Shown piece by piece: positions 33,811 to 43,069 of a stretch of DNA of 64,000 nt. A program made the position numbers and the translations under genes. Origin of the DNA: Betaproteobacteria bacterium (GTDB lineage: Bacteria > Pseudomonadota > Gammaproteobacteria > Burkholderiales > Burkholderiaceae_A); contig VGHK01000003.1 in the NCBI GenBank assembly GCA_016868305.1, forward strand, positions 1 to 64,000. The letters are read 5' to 3'. Numbering within the stretch: the first letter of the stretch is position 1; each line of letters begins with the position of its first letter. The notes below the pieces were generated by a model that was not told where the DNA came from, ran no database searches, and worked only from the letters and a program-made list of their open reading frames with translations.

Positions 33811-34505
33811 GGCATCCCCAGGTGGTTATCTTCGACTGGGATGGCACCCTGGTCGATTCCACCCAGACCATCGCCCAGGCGATTCGCCTGTCTTGCCAGG
33901 ATCTCGGTCTTGCAGTGCCATCTCTGAAAGACGCCCAGTATGTGATTGGGCTGGGCCTGCAGGATGCCCTGCGTCGGGTGGCGCCCGACCTTCCTGCCGA
34001 ACGAGCGCCCGAACTCAGCCTGCGTTTTCGGTATCACTATCTATCGCGCGATCATCTGCTTGAGCCGTTTGATGGGATTCGCCCCCTGCTGCAGGACCTG
34101 CAGGCCGCCGGGGTGGTCATGACCGTGGCCACCGGCAAATCCCGCCAGGGCCTAGAGCGGGCCTTTGATGCCACCCAGACCCGGGATTTCTTTACCTTCT
34201 CCCGGTGTGCCGACGAGTCGGTTCCTAAGCCCGGCCCAGAGATGGTCTTGGAGATCTGCGAATACCTCGACTGTGATCCGCGTGATGCCCTGGTCGTTGG
34301 GGACACCACCCATGATATTCAGATGGCCCATTCGGCCGGGGCCCAGGCGCTTGCGGTCGGCTATGGCGCGCATGAGCCTGAGGCGCTGCGTAGCCTTTCC
34401 CCGCTCGACTGTCTAGAGACAGTGCATGCCCTAGACCTATGGGTTCGCAGGCACCTGCTTGATTTTTCGGTCGGCCTTCACCGACCGCCCCCGCCTTCCC
34501 CTTAA
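33795..34505 (+). CDS. HAD-family phosphatase, phosphoglycolate-phosphatase-like
   Basis: Haloacid-dehalogenase hydrolase of subfamily IA, 236 residues. Motif I is FDWDGTLVDST, motif II lies in VATGKS, motif III is the lysine in SVPKPGPEM, and motif IV is VVGDTTHDIQMAHSAG. A helical cap follows motif I. The start overlaps rluC, so they are co-transcribed, a common arrangement in betaproteobacteria. Substrate cannot be fixed; phosphoglycolate or another small sugar phosphate is likely. Confidence 0.9.
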   Translation: MAGPIRHPQVVIFDWDGTLVDSTQTIAQAIRLSCQDLGLAVPSLKDAQYVIGLGLQDALRRVAPDLPAERAPELSLRFRYHYLSRDHLLEPFDGIRPLLQDLQAAGVVMTVATGKSRQGLERAFDATQTRDFFTFSRCADESVPKPGPEMVLEICEYLDCDPRDALVVGDTTHDIQMAHSAGAQALAVGYGAHEPEALRSLSPLDCLETVHALDLWVRRHLLDFSVGLHRPPPPSP

Positions 34506-34536
34506 CCCCTTTTTTTCCTGTTCTGCGAGACCCACT

Positions 34537-35511
34537 ATGGATACACAGCCGAGCCTTTCTGACCCATCCACTCAGATTACCGTCATGGAGAAGATACTCA
34601 TGGCGCATTTGGAGGAGCAGCGTCGCGCGCGGCGCTGGGCGATGCTGCGTCGTTTCATTACCCTGGGGGTGTTGGTAGGGATTGCCGTCATCCTCAGTCA
34701 GTCATTGTCAGGCTTTTCCGCCTCCGGTGGCCCAGAGGGGCGGCATACTGCGGTCATTAGTCTAAACGGCACCATTGAGGTCGATGGGCAGGTGGATGCG
34801 GTACAGGTGAATGAATCGCTTCGGGCTGCGTTTGATGAGCCGCAGGCCGCCGGCATTATTCTGCGGATGAACACCCCGGGGGGGAGCCCGGTTCAGTCCT
34901 CTTTAATCTATGAGGAAATTCTTCGGCTGCGCGCCCTACATCCTGATAAGAAGTTGATTGCAGTGGTGGAGGATGTCTGCGCCTCAGGCGGCTACTTCAT
35001 TGCCTCTGCCGCAGACCAGATTGTCGTAAATCAATCCAGCCTGGTGGGGTCGATTGGCGTTCTTATGAACGGCTTTGGCGCTCAGGGGCTGATTAACAAG
35101 CTTGGCATTGAGCGACGTCTTATCACCGCCGGCGAGAACAAGGCCATGCTCGATCCCTTTCTGCCAGTGAACCCCGCCCATCAGAAGGCCACCCAGGCGC
35201 TGATCGATGAGGTGCACCAGCATTTCATTGCCTCGGTGAAGCAGGGCCGAGGCGACCGGCTAAAGCCCGACCCGCAGATTTTTTCGGGAATGGTCTATAG
35301 CGGAGAAGGCAGCGTTGCCGTAGGGCTGGCAGATGGTCTTGGCTCAGTCGAGAGTGTTGCCCGTGAGGTCTTTCAGGCCGAAGAGCTGATTGACTATACC
35401 TACCGGGCCACGGTTCTGGAGGTCTTTGCCAGAAGGCTGGGGGCATCTATCGCGCAGACGCTGGCCCAGACTATGGGCTCGGCTCCAGCGGGTCTAGCCC
35501 CAATGCGATAA
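34537..35511 (+). CDS. sppA: Signal peptide peptidase SppA-type S49 protease
   Basis: Membrane-anchored serine protease that degrades cleaved signal peptides. 324 residues, the short single-domain form. One membrane helix at about 38-58 (ITLGVLVGIAVILSQSLSGF). The Ser/Lys dyad regions are visible: the nucleophile in VCASGGYFIASAAD and the lysine in ERRLITAGENKAMLDPF; MNTPGGSP is the family glycine loop. The ATG at 34537 is chosen because the N-terminus then fits; the ORF track starts inside the HAD gene. Its last 41 bases overlap the convergent maf gene. Confidence 0.9.
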   Translation: MDTQPSLSDPSTQITVMEKILMAHLEEQRRARRWAMLRRFITLGVLVGIAVILSQSLSGFSASGGPEGRHTAVISLNGTIEVDGQVDAVQVNESLRAAFDEPQAAGIILRMNTPGGSPVQSSLIYEEILRLRALHPDKKLIAVVEDVCASGGYFIASAADQIVVNQSSLVGSIGVLMNGFGAQGLINKLGIERRLITAGENKAMLDPFLPVNPAHQKATQALIDEVHQHFIASVKQGRGDRLKPDPQIFSGMVYSGEGSVAVGLADGLGSVESVAREVFQAEELIDYTYRATVLEVFARRLGASIAQTLAQTMGSAPAGLAPMR

Positions 35512-36187
35512 GGCCGTCGGTTACTGCGATAAGCGGCAGGCCAATGAGGGCTGTCGGGTCGTCCGAGTCGATCGAGGCGATCAGCGTAAGCCCCAGGCCC
35601 TCGGCCTTGGCAGCACCAGCGCAGTCGATTGGATTTTCCAGTGCCAGATAACGGGCGAGTCTTTCGGGGGGTAGTTCCTGGGCAGAACGCCAGGTAACCG
35701 TAGTGCCCACCGAGGCGATTCGAAGGTCTTGGATCTGCCCTATCTTTCCTTTCTGCCCCTGGTCAGCCAGTTTTTCGACCGGGGATACCCGGGCAAGGCA
35801 GACCGCGGTGTGAAAGACCGTGGTCTTACCTGCCTGAAACTGCAGCTGCTCCAGGGCCTTTTCAACGGTGCCCGGTTTGCCCAGGCGTCTGCCCGCGCAG
35901 ACGGCTACCTGGTCTGACCCAATAACAATTGCTCCGGGGTGGCGTTGGGCAACGGCCAGGGCCTTCTCCCTGGCGAGCCGCTCGGCCATGGTAGGGGCAT
36001 CCTCCCCGGCGACAGGGGTTTCGTCTACACCGGGTGCCTCGGCGGTAAAGGGCAGGCCCAGTCGCGAGAGCAGCATCTTCCGGTAGGTGCTGGTTGAGGC
36101 CAGAATGACCGGCGAATGGACCACAGAGGCACTGGGAGGCGGTGGCTGGTTTACATAAATGGCGGGGGAGTCGCGGTCAGTGGCCAT
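35471..36187 (-). CDS. Maf-family nucleotide pyrophosphatase (YceF type)
   Basis: Hydrolyses non-canonical or methylated nucleoside triphosphates (YceF prefers m7GTP). Core motifs: VILASTSTYRKMLLSRLGLPF, DETPVAGE, ERLAREKALAVAQ, IVIGSDQVAVCAG with the catalytic Asp, and GKPGTVEKALEQL. At 238 residues it is longer than the usual 195: about 25 extra N-terminal residues and an insert at KLADQGQKGKIGQIQDLR. Divergent from yceD with only 18 bases between starts, so one of them may start later. Part of the conserved maf-yceD-rpmF-plsX order. Confidence 0.88.
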   Translation of the reverse strand: MATDRDSPAIYVNQPPPPSASVVHSPVILASTSTYRKMLLSRLGLPFTAEAPGVDETPVAGEDAPTMAERLAREKALAVAQRHPGAIVIGSDQVAVCAGRRLGKPGTVEKALEQLQFQAGKTTVFHTAVCLARVSPVEKLADQGQKGKIGQIQDLRIASVGTTVTWRSAQELPPERLARYLALENPIDCAGAAKAEGLGLTLIASIDSDDPTALIGLPLIAVTDGLIALGLDPLEPSP

Positions 36188-36205
36188 GTCGTTATCATCG
36201 CATTC

Positions 36206-36784
36206 ATGCAGAACCCAGCCAAACCAGACTTCCTTCAGCCTATAGCCAAGAAACGCCTGCAGGCTGACTTCCCGTCCGGTTTTGCGATAGACACAGACAT
36301 TGCTGTCGATGACTTTCGGCGCCTGGCCTCAGCGGGCATTGCACTGCGCGGGCCGCTTAGGGTGACAGCCCAGTTCAATGGCAGAGACCGCTTGGCAATC
36401 CAGCTTACTGGGGAGGCAACAGTTGCCTGTGCCCGATGCCTTGCGCCGGCGGGCCAGCAGATTTCGGCCGACTGTCGATTTCGTCTCTTTGAGACAGAGG
36501 CTCAGGCAGACCAGGCCGTCTCGGCCTTAGATCCGGAAGAGCCGGTATGCGATGCCGACGGCCAGAGTCTTGTGGACCTGATTGAAGATGAGGTCTTGAT
36601 GCAGATGACCGAACCGGTTTTGCATACCGACTGCGCGATACCAAGCGGTGCCGCACCAATGGCGGGCGCGCTGCCCGGCGCTGCCGCGAGCCCAAGGGCT
36701 GATGGTCAGGCCGACGACCGTCAGCGGCCCTTTGCCGGGCTCGGCGAACTCCTGGCCCAGACAAGACCAAGCAAAGGGTCGTAA
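36206..36784 (+). CDS. yceD: YceD/DUF177 family protein, 23S rRNA accumulation protein
   Basis: A 192-residue protein of the YceD (DUF177) family, linked to 23S rRNA and ribosome assembly. The metal-binding-like CARCL is present in VACARCLAP, and the later family stretch [18 protein letters not shown] low-complexity Ala/Gly segment precedes the last helix. The ATG at 36206 is used because the ORF track extends into the divergent maf gene. rpmF follows after 49 bases, the usual pairing. Confidence 0.87.
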   Translation: MQNPAKPDFLQPIAKKRLQADFPSGFAIDTDIAVDDFRRLASAGIALRGPLRVTAQFNGRDRLAIQLTGEATVACARCLAPAGQQISADCRFRLFETEAQADQAVSALDPEEPVCDADGQSLVDLIEDEVLMQMTEPVLHTDCAIPSGAAPMAGALPGAAASPRADGQADDRQRPFAGLGELLAQTRPSKGS

Positions 36785-36791
36785 GTGCCGC

Positions 36792-36797
36792 TATAAT
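36792..36797 (+). promoter_or_regulatory. Candidate -10 element upstream of rpmF
   Basis: A perfect TATAAT lies 37 bases before the rpmF ATG, just after the yceD stop. No good -35 is seen 16-18 bases upstream, so strength is uncertain. Confidence 0.4.
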
Positions 36798-36833
36798 CGA
36801 AGGATTTTTCCAAGCCCTTGGAGCCGAAATACC

Positions 36834-37019
36834 ATGGCCGTTCAGCAAAACAAAAAATCTCCTTCGAAGCGTGGCATGCATCGCTCCCACGATTTTCTCA
36901 GCAACCCCCCAACGGCGGTAGAGCCCACCACGGGCGAGGTGCATCGTCGTCACCATATCAGTCCATCGGGCTTTTACCGCGGCAAAAAGGTAGTTAAAAC
37001 GCCTGGCACCGACGCGTAA
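36834..37019 (+). CDS. rpmF: 50S ribosomal protein L32
   Basis: A 61-residue basic ribosomal protein, opening [20 protein letters not shown], the characteristic L32 N-terminus. The rest, [15 protein letters not shown], is the usual end; the zinc-binding cysteines of some L32 forms are absent, as in other proteobacterial C-minus copies. It lies inside a longer ORF-track entry whose upstream extension has no support. A GGAG lies 11 bases upstream of the ATG. Confidence 0.95.
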   Translation: MAVQQNKKSPSKRGMHRSHDFLSNPPTAVEPTTGEVHRRHHISPSGFYRGKKVVKTPGTDA

Positions 37020-37072
37020 TCGCGCGTTCTGTTTTTCGAAGTCTCCGTTCGTTTCGGCCTTAGCCAGTCGCT

Positions 37073-38104
37073 ATGTCGGTCTGCGTTGCCGTAGACTGCA
37101 TGGGGGGTGACCATGGCCTCTCGGTCACGCTCCCTGCCTCTGCGGATTTTCTGAATAGACACCCTCAGGCACGTCTTATTCTGGTAGGACAGCAGCAGGC
37201 GGTCTTGGCAGAGGTTGCCCGCCTGGTGGGCAGGTCAGGCAGGCAGTTCAGCGTCTTGCAAGATTCCGCCAGGGTGACCATCGTGCATGCAGAGCAGGTG
37301 GTCGGTATGGACGATCCGCCGGCAGTGGCATTAAAGTCCAAACGGCAGTCTTCCATGCGCCATGCCTTTCAGGCGGTTGCCGACGGCAAGGCCGATGCGG
37401 CGGTAAGCGCCGGAAACACAGGCGCTCTCATGGCCATTTCGCGTTATGTTTTGAAGACCCTCGAGGGCATTGACAGGCCCGCCATTGCCACCGCTATTCC
37501 CAATCGCCAGGGTGGATCCACCTTGATGCTCGACCTTGGCGCCAATGTCGACTGCGGGCCGGAACATCTTTTCCAGTTTGCGGTAATGGGCGCGGCCTTG
37601 GTTTCGGTTATGCAGGACAAGCCCACCCCTACTGTCGCACTTCTGAACGTAGGCGAAGAGGCTATTAAGGGCAATGAGGTGGTGAAACAGGCTGCTGACC
37701 TTTTGCGAGCCAGCGGACTGCGGTTTATCGGCAATGTCGAGGGTAATGATGTTTATAAAGGCGGCACCGATGTCGTGGTCTGCGATGGCTTTGTGGGCAA
37801 TGTGGCCCTGAAGAGTTCCGAGGGCGTTGCCCAGATGCTTGGGGCATTTCTGCGCGAGGAATTCAAGCGCAACTGGGCAACCAAGTTTGCCGCGGTGGTG
37901 GCCAGCCCGGTACTGCGGGCATTTGCCGCACGGGTTGATCCGCGCCGCTATAACGGCGCGGTTTTGTTGGGGCTGCGCGGTGTGGTGGTCAAGAGCCACG
38001 GTTCGGCAGATGCCTATGCCTTTCGCCATGCCTTGGAACGCGCGGCCGATGCCGCGGAACATGGCCTGATTGCCCGCATCTCGGGGGCCCTGCAGGCAGG
38101 CTAA
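37073..38104 (+). CDS. plsX: Phosphate acyltransferase PlsX
   Basis: Converts acyl-ACP to acyl phosphate, the acyl donor for phosphatidic acid synthesis by PlsY. 343 residues. Family signatures: [11 protein letters not shown] at the start, [33 protein letters not shown] and [17 protein letters not shown]. It follows rpmF after 53 bases and precedes fabH by 11, in the conserved rpmF-plsX-fabHDG-acpP-fabF group that links ribosomal and membrane lipid synthesis. Confidence 0.96.
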   Translation: MSVCVAVDCMGGDHGLSVTLPASADFLNRHPQARLILVGQQQAVLAEVARLVGRSGRQFSVLQDSARVTIVHAEQVVGMDDPPAVALKSKRQSSMRHAFQAVADGKADAAVSAGNTGALMAISRYVLKTLEGIDRPAIATAIPNRQGGSTLMLDLGANVDCGPEHLFQFAVMGAALVSVMQDKPTPTVALLNVGEEAIKGNEVVKQAADLLRASGLRFIGNVEGNDVYKGGTDVVVCDGFVGNVALKSSEGVAQMLGAFLREEFKRNWATKFAAVVASPVLRAFAARVDPRRYNGAVLLGLRGVVVKSHGSADAYAFRHALERAADAAEHGLIARISGALQAG

Positions 38105-38115
38105 ACTCTGGGGCT

Positions 38116-39117
38116 ATGGCCAATTCACATCTGCAGGGTGGGGCGCCCTTCTCAAGGATTGTAGGAACCGGCCGGTTTCTGCCCGGTGAGCCGGTTACCA
38201 ACGATGCGCTCGCCCAGCGGCTCGCGGGCCATGGTGTTGAGACCAGCGACGCCTGGATTCAAGAGCGCACCGGTATCACGCAGCGTTATCTGGCGTCTGC
38301 GGAAGTCTCTTGCAGCGACCTTGCGGTAAACGCGGCGCGCATCGCCATGGCAGATGCGGGAATCGGGGCCGACCAGATCGACATGATTCTGGTGGCGACG
38401 TCCACGCCCGACATGATCTTTCCCTCCACTGCCTGCCTGGTGCAGAAAAAGCTGGGTATTACGCAGGGCGCGGCATTTGATGTGCAGGCGGTCTGTAGTG
38501 GCTTTGTCTATGCCTTGGCAACTGCCGACCTTTTTATTCGTGCGGGGAAGGCCCGCAATGCCCTGGTGATTGGCGCCGAGGTTTTTTCGCGCATTCTCGA
38601 CTGGAATGACCGTGGCACCTGTGTTCTCTTTGGAGATGGTGCCGGGGCTGTGGTGCTTCGGGCAAGCCAGACCCCGGGGGTTCTTGCCCACCGACTGCAT
38701 GCCCGAGGTGAGTACGAAGGCATTCTTCGCACGCCAGGGCAGATCAGCCATGGTAATGCCACGGGCCATCCTTTTCTGACCATGGACGGACAGGCAGTCT
38801 TCAAGCTCGCAGTCCAGGTGCTCGAGTCGTCTGCGCGCGAGGTCTTGTCCGATGCGCAGATGCAGCCAGACCAGGTCGACTGGCTCATTCCCCACCAGGC
38901 CAACGTGCGCATTCTGCAGTTCACGGCCAAGCGGCTTGGGCTCCCGCTGTCCAAGCTGGTGGTGACGGTCGATCAGCACGGTAATACCTCTGCCGCCTCG
39001 GTGCCCATGGCCCTGGATGTCGCGCGTCGCGATGGACGCGTGCAGCCTGGCCACCATGTTCTCTTGCAAGGTGTTGGCGGCGGCTTTACCTGGGGTGCTG
39101 CCCTGGTACGCATGTAG
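38116..39117 (+). CDS. fabH: 3-oxoacyl-ACP synthase III
   Basis: Initiates fatty-acid synthesis by condensing acetyl-CoA with malonyl-ACP. 333 residues. The catalytic triad is visible: Cys in [16 protein letters not shown], His in IPHQANVRI and Asn in [11 protein letters not shown]. The C-terminal [13 protein letters not shown] is typical. It is 11 bases after plsX and 55 before fabD; the ATG opens an ordinary thiolase-fold N-terminus with an extra ten residues. Confidence 0.96.
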   Translation: MANSHLQGGAPFSRIVGTGRFLPGEPVTNDALAQRLAGHGVETSDAWIQERTGITQRYLASAEVSCSDLAVNAARIAMADAGIGADQIDMILVATSTPDMIFPSTACLVQKKLGITQGAAFDVQAVCSGFVYALATADLFIRAGKARNALVIGAEVFSRILDWNDRGTCVLFGDGAGAVVLRASQTPGVLAHRLHARGEYEGILRTPGQISHGNATGHPFLTMDGQAVFKLAVQVLESSAREVLSDAQMQPDQVDWLIPHQANVRILQFTAKRLGLPLSKLVVTVDQHGNTSAASVPMALDVARRDGRVQPGHHVLLQGVGGGFTWGAALVRM

Positions 39118-39172
39118 CCTCCGGCCGCATTCTGAATGACTACTTTCTGGCTGATGAAGAAGGGCAATACCA

Positions 39173-40114
39173 GTGAATAGACAAGACTTGGCATTTCTAT
39201 TTCCGGGTCAGGGCTCCCAGGCTGTGGGTATGCTCGCCGGATTCGGTGCGAATCGGGCAGTCGCCGAGGCTGTGGCGGCGGCCTCCGGTGCAATCGGACT
39301 CGATATTGCCGGCCTTGTGGCAGAGGGTCCGGCAGAGACGCTCAACCTCACGGTGAACACGCAACCCGTGATGCTCGCCTGCGCCGTGGGCTTTTTTCAG
39401 GCCTATCGCGCTGCCGGTGGACCCATGCCCTCTGCCATGGCGGGGCATAGTCTGGGGGAGTACTCGGCTTTGGTGGCCGCCGGCGCGCTGCCGCTTTCTG
39501 AGGCAGCCTCGCTGGTGCGGTTTCGGGCCGAGGCCATGCAGCAGGCGGTACCGGTAGGTCAGGGGGGAATGGCGGCAGTCCTGGGTCTTGCCTCTCAGAA
39601 AGTAGAAGAAGTCTGCCGTGGACTGTCCCGGCCGCAGGCAGTTGTTGAGGCGGTGAACTTTAACGCGCCCGATCAGACCGTGATTGCCGGCCATCTGGCG
39701 GCAGTGGAGGCGGCCTGTGGGGCGCTCAAGGCTGCCGGTGCCAAGCGAGCCCTAATGCTGCCGGTGTCTGCCCCCTTTCATTCGTCACTTCTTGCCCCGG
39801 CGGCCCAGGCGCTTTCTGATCGACTCGCACAGGTGGTCTTTTCGCAAGTGCAGGTACCCGTCTGGCACAACCTCAATGCCCAGCCCTGTGGAGATGCCCC
39901 GGCAATCCGGCAGGCGCTGGCCGCACAGGCCAAGAGCCCCGTGCTCTGGACACAGACGATCGAGGGACTTGCCAAGGTTGGAATTTCCACCTTCGTAGAG
40001 TGTGGTCCGGGCAAGGTTTTGGCGGGCCTGGTCAAGCGAATCAGCCCCGAGGCACGGGTACTCAACATCTTTGACCAGGCCTCGCTTGACGCCTGTAGGG
40101 AGGCCTTGCAATGA
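39173..40114 (+). CDS. fabD: Malonyl-CoA:ACP transacylase
   Basis: Transfers malonyl from CoA to AcpP, 313 residues. LFPGQGSQAVGM opens the fold, the nucleophile is in AGHSLGEYSALVAAG, the substrate-binding Arg in VRFRAEAMQ, and the His in LPVSAPFHSSLL. GTG start at 39173 region; the stop overlaps the fabG ATG (ATGA), so FabD and FabG are translationally coupled. Confidence 0.95.
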   Translation: MNRQDLAFLFPGQGSQAVGMLAGFGANRAVAEAVAAASGAIGLDIAGLVAEGPAETLNLTVNTQPVMLACAVGFFQAYRAAGGPMPSAMAGHSLGEYSALVAAGALPLSEAASLVRFRAEAMQQAVPVGQGGMAAVLGLASQKVEEVCRGLSRPQAVVEAVNFNAPDQTVIAGHLAAVEAACGALKAAGAKRALMLPVSAPFHSSLLAPAAQALSDRLAQVVFSQVQVPVWHNLNAQPCGDAPAIRQALAAQAKSPVLWTQTIEGLAKVGISTFVECGPGKVLAGLVKRISPEARVLNIFDQASLDACREALQ

Positions 40115-40845
40115 CCCGTGTTGCCCTTGTCACTGGCGCTAGCCGGGGAATTGGCCAGGCCATTGCGCTAGCGCTGGGCCAGTCGGGTTGCCAGGTTGTT
40201 GGCACGGCCACCACCGATGCTGGTGCCCAGGCGATCAGCGATTTTCTTGAGCAGTCGGGCGTGCACGGAAAGGGCATGCGGCTGCAGGTAACCGAGCCCG
40301 GCGCCTGTGAGGCACTTATTGAGGCCATTCTGAAAGACTATGGCCGTCTCGACATTCTGGTGAACAATGCAGGGATCACCCGCGACAACCTCGCGATGCG
40401 CATGAAAGACGAAGAGTGGGATGCGGTGATTCAGACCAACCTCACTGCGGTATTTAAGTTAAACCGTGCCGTCTTGCGCCCGATGATGAAAGCCCGATGG
40501 GGGCGGATTATTCAGATCACCTCCGTGGTGGGCGTGAGCGGCAACCCCGGGCAGGCCAACTACGCGGCGGCCAAGGCAGGGGTCGCGGGCATGAGTCGGG
40601 CCCTGGCCCGCGAGATCGCCAGCCGCGGTATTACGGTCAATTGCGTGGCCCCGGGCTTTATCGATACCGACATGACCCGGGCGCTCAGCGAAGACCAGAT
40701 CAGCGCCCTCACTGCGCAGATTCCCGCCCAACGTCTGGGAAAACCCACCGATATCGCCGCATCTGTCGTTTTTTTGGCCTCCGAGGATGCCGGCTACATC
40801 ACCGGCATTACCCTGAATGTCAACGGCGGCATGGTGATGAACTGA
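40111..40845 (+). CDS. fabG: 3-oxoacyl-ACP reductase
   Basis: NADPH-dependent short-chain dehydrogenase/reductase reducing 3-oxoacyl-ACP, 244 residues. The dinucleotide loop is VTGASRGIGQAIA, the structural motif NNAGITRDN, the catalytic Ser in QITSVVGVSGNPGQ, and YAAAKAGVAGMS holds the Tyr and Lys. The C-terminus ITGITLNVNGGMVM is standard. Coupled to fabD by overlap; acpP follows after 47 bases. Confidence 0.96.
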   Translation: MTRVALVTGASRGIGQAIALALGQSGCQVVGTATTDAGAQAISDFLEQSGVHGKGMRLQVTEPGACEALIEAILKDYGRLDILVNNAGITRDNLAMRMKDEEWDAVIQTNLTAVFKLNRAVLRPMMKARWGRIIQITSVVGVSGNPGQANYAAAKAGVAGMSRALAREIASRGITVNCVAPGFIDTDMTRALSEDQISALTAQIPAQRLGKPTDIAASVVFLASEDAGYITGITLNVNGGMVMN

Positions 40846-40851
40846 TACAAT
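40843..40851 (+). promoter_or_regulatory. Candidate extended -10 promoter for acpP
   Basis: TGATACAAT, an extended -10 element that overlaps the fabG stop codon and lies 42 bases before the acpP ATG. No strong -35 is visible, as is acceptable for extended -10 promoters. acpP is usually expressed far above its neighbours, which fits a promoter here. Confidence 0.45.
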
Positions 40852-40892
40852 CCGCTGTCTTAACTCCCTTTGGTGACGAGAGGAAATAAACC

Positions 40893-41132
40893 ATGGAAGA
40901 TATCGAGAAGCGCGTCAAGGCGATCGTTTCTGAGCAGCTTGGCGTGAAGCTAGAGGACATCAAAAACGAGTCCAAATTCGTTGATGACCTCGGCGCCGAT
41001 TCGCTCGACACCGTTGAGCTGGTAATGGCCCTAGAAGACGCCTTTGAGTGCGAGATTCCCGACGAAGAGGCCGAGAAGATCACCACCGTCCAGCAGGCAA
41101 TCGACTACGTCAACGCCAACCTCAAAAAGTAG
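40893..41132 (+). CDS. acpP: Acyl carrier protein
   Basis: Carries growing acyl chains on a 4'-phosphopantetheine arm, 79 residues, very acidic. The modified serine is in [16 protein letters not shown] clear ribosome site (GAGAGGAAATAAACC) precedes the ATG. The phosphopantetheinyl transferase AcpS that activates it is encoded about 11 kb downstream in the same block. Confidence 0.97.
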   Translation: MEDIEKRVKAIVSEQLGVKLEDIKNESKFVDDLGADSLDTVELVMALEDAFECEIPDEEAEKITTVQQAIDYVNANLKK

Positions 41133-41209
41133 CAGCAGCGGGTGGCTGTGGCGGCCCCGTCGCTCCGACGCGGGCGCTCCTCCGGGCCAACCCCTCACCA
41201 CAGCCGCAC

Positions 41210-42460
41210 ATGGCCCATTCCTATCCCGGTCTTAGGCGCAGGGTAGTTGTTACCGGGCTGGGCTGTGTATCTCCAGTCGGAAACACGCCATTGGATGCCT
41301 GGCAGTCGCTGCTTGCCGGTTCCTCTGGAATTCAAACGGTCACTCGTTTTGACCACTCCGGTCTGCCCGTGCACTTCGCCGGTGAGGTCAAGGGGTTTTC
41401 GATTGAGGACTACATCCCTGCCAAAGAGGCGCGCCATATGGATACCTTCATCCACTATGGCATTGCGGCGGGCTTACAGGCGCTCGACGATTCGGGGCTG
41501 GTGGTTACCGATGCCAACACCGAGCGCATTGGCGTGATGGTGGGATCTGGAATTGGCGGCCTGCCGATGATCGAAGACACCCATTCCGAATACACCAATC
41601 GGGGGGCGCGGCGTATTTCGCCGTTTTTTGTTCCCGGCTCGATCATCAACATGATCTCCGGACACCTCAGTATTCTGCGCAATCTGCAGGGGCCGAACCT
41701 GGCCGCAGTAACGGCCTGCACTACCGGTTTGCATAGTATTGGTCTAGCCGCCCGTCTCATCCAGTATGGTGATGCCGATGTCATGGTGGCAGGCGGGGCC
41801 GAGTCCACGATCTCTCCGCTTGGTATCGGGGGGTTTGCTGCGGCAAGGGCACTTTCAACACGTAACGATGACCCCGCCACCGCGTCTCGGCCCTGGGACA
41901 AGGACCGCGACGGGTTCGTGCTCGGCGAAGGCGCGGGGGTGGTAGTGCTTGAGGAATATGAGCATGCCAAGGCCCGTGGCGCCACTATCTATGCAGAGCT
42001 CCGCGGGGTGGGCTTCTCTGGTGATGCATTCCACATGACGGCGCCAGACCGCGAGGGCCCCCGTCGGTGCATGGTCAATGCCCTCAAAGATGCCGGGGTG
42101 TCTGCCGAAGAGGTCCACTATGTGAACGCCCATGGAACCTCAACGCCCCTGGGCGATAAAAACGAAACCGAGGCGATCAAGCTTGCCTTGGGCGATCAGG
42201 CGCGAAAGCTGGTGGTCAATTCCACCAAGTCAATGACCGGCCATCTTTTGGGCGGTGCGGGTGGCCTGGAGTCTGTCTTTACCGTAATGGCCTTGCACCA
42301 GCAGGTCAGCCCGCCGACCATCAATATTTTCAATCAAGACCCTGAGTGCGATCTCGACTACTGCGCCAATCAGGCCCGTCAAATGCCGATATCGGTGGCG
42401 GTAAAAAACAACTTCGGTTTTGGGGGAACCAACGGCACTTTGGTCTTTTCGCGCATCTAA
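41210..42460 (+). CDS. fabF: 3-oxoacyl-ACP synthase II
   Basis: Elongating condensing enzyme, 416 residues from the ATG at 41210 (the ORF track starts inside acpP in another frame). RRVVVTGLGCVSPVG opens the fold. The Cys-His-His triad is visible: TACTTGLHSIG, NAHGTSTPLGD and KSMTGHLLGGAG, and the C-terminal NNFGFGGTNGTLVF is standard. It lies 77 bases after acpP; rpoE begins 6 bases after its stop. Confidence 0.96.
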   Translation: MAHSYPGLRRRVVVTGLGCVSPVGNTPLDAWQSLLAGSSGIQTVTRFDHSGLPVHFAGEVKGFSIEDYIPAKEARHMDTFIHYGIAAGLQALDDSGLVVTDANTERIGVMVGSGIGGLPMIEDTHSEYTNRGARRISPFFVPGSIINMISGHLSILRNLQGPNLAAVTACTTGLHSIGLAARLIQYGDADVMVAGGAESTISPLGIGGFAAARALSTRNDDPATASRPWDKDRDGFVLGEGAGVVVLEEYEHAKARGATIYAELRGVGFSGDAFHMTAPDREGPRRCMVNALKDAGVSAEEVHYVNAHGTSTPLGDKNETEAIKLALGDQARKLVVNSTKSMTGHLLGGAGGLESVFTVMALHQQVSPPTINIFNQDPECDLDYCANQARQMPISVAVKNNFGFGGTNGTLVFSRI

Positions 42461-42466
42461 GGGTTT

Positions 42467-43069
42467 ATGGAACGCGAGGCCGATCAGGTCTTAGTCCGCC
42501 GCGTTCAGGATGGCGACCAGGCTGCCTTTAACCTTCTGGTTCTGAAGTACCAGCGTAAGGTGCTTCGGCTCGTGTCGCGAATCGTGCGCGATCCTTCTGA
42601 GGTGGAAGACGTGGTGCAAGAGGCTTTTGTGAAGGCCTACCGGGCCCTGCCCAAGTTTCGCGGCGAAAGCGCCTTCTACACCTGGCTCTACCGAATAGCG
42701 GTAAACACCGCTAAAAACCATTTGGTGTCTCTGGGCAAGCAGCCGATTCCCATGACAGACCTTACACCGGACGCGGATGATACGGAATCTTTTGAGGCCC
42801 GGTCTGTCGTAACAGACAACCAGACGCCGGAATCGCTCTTGCTGAGTCGGCAGATTGCCGAAACAGTGAATCAGTCGATTGAGTCTCTTCCGGCCGAGCT
42901 CCGCACGGCGATTACCTTGCGGGAAATTGAGGGTTTATCGTATGAGGAGATTGCAGAAGCTATGAACTGCCCAATTGGTACCGTCCGGTCGCGCATCTTT
43001 CGTGCCCGGGAGTTTATTTCGGCCGCCCTGCGGCCTTTGCTCGATACCCCTGACCATAAACGCTGGTGA
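42467..43069 (+). CDS. rpoE: RNA polymerase sigma-E factor (ECF)
   Basis: Extracytoplasmic-function sigma factor directing the envelope-stress response, 200 residues. Region 2 shows DQAAFNLLVLKYQRKVLRLV and VEDVVQEAFVKAYRALPKF; region 4 shows LREIEGLSYEEIAEAMNCP and GTVRSRIFRARE. The stop overlaps the anti-sigma gene start (TGATG), so the two proteins are made in coupled amounts. It follows fabF by 6 bases, as in related betaproteobacteria. Confidence 0.95.
   Translation: MEREADQVLVRRVQDGDQAAFNLLVLKYQRKVLRLVSRIVRDPSEVEDVVQEAFVKAYRALPKFRGESAFYTWLYRIAVNTAKNHLVSLGKQPIPMTDLTPDADDTESFEARSVVTDNQTPESLLLSRQIAETVNQSIESLPAELRTAITLREIEGLSYEEIAEAMNCPIGTVRSRIFRAREFISAALRPLLDTPDHKRW

Noticed and set aside
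34450-34520. Terminator after the HAD phosphatase gene (GGTCGG/CCGACC plus later T-run).
   Set aside because: The T-run is about 25 bases from the stem, too far for Rho-independent termination.
37331-38062. Minus-strand ORF of 243 residues.
   Set aside because: Antisense to plsX; shadow frame.
38152-39069. Minus-strand ORF of 305 residues.
   Set aside because: Antisense to fabH, without family features or a ribosome site.
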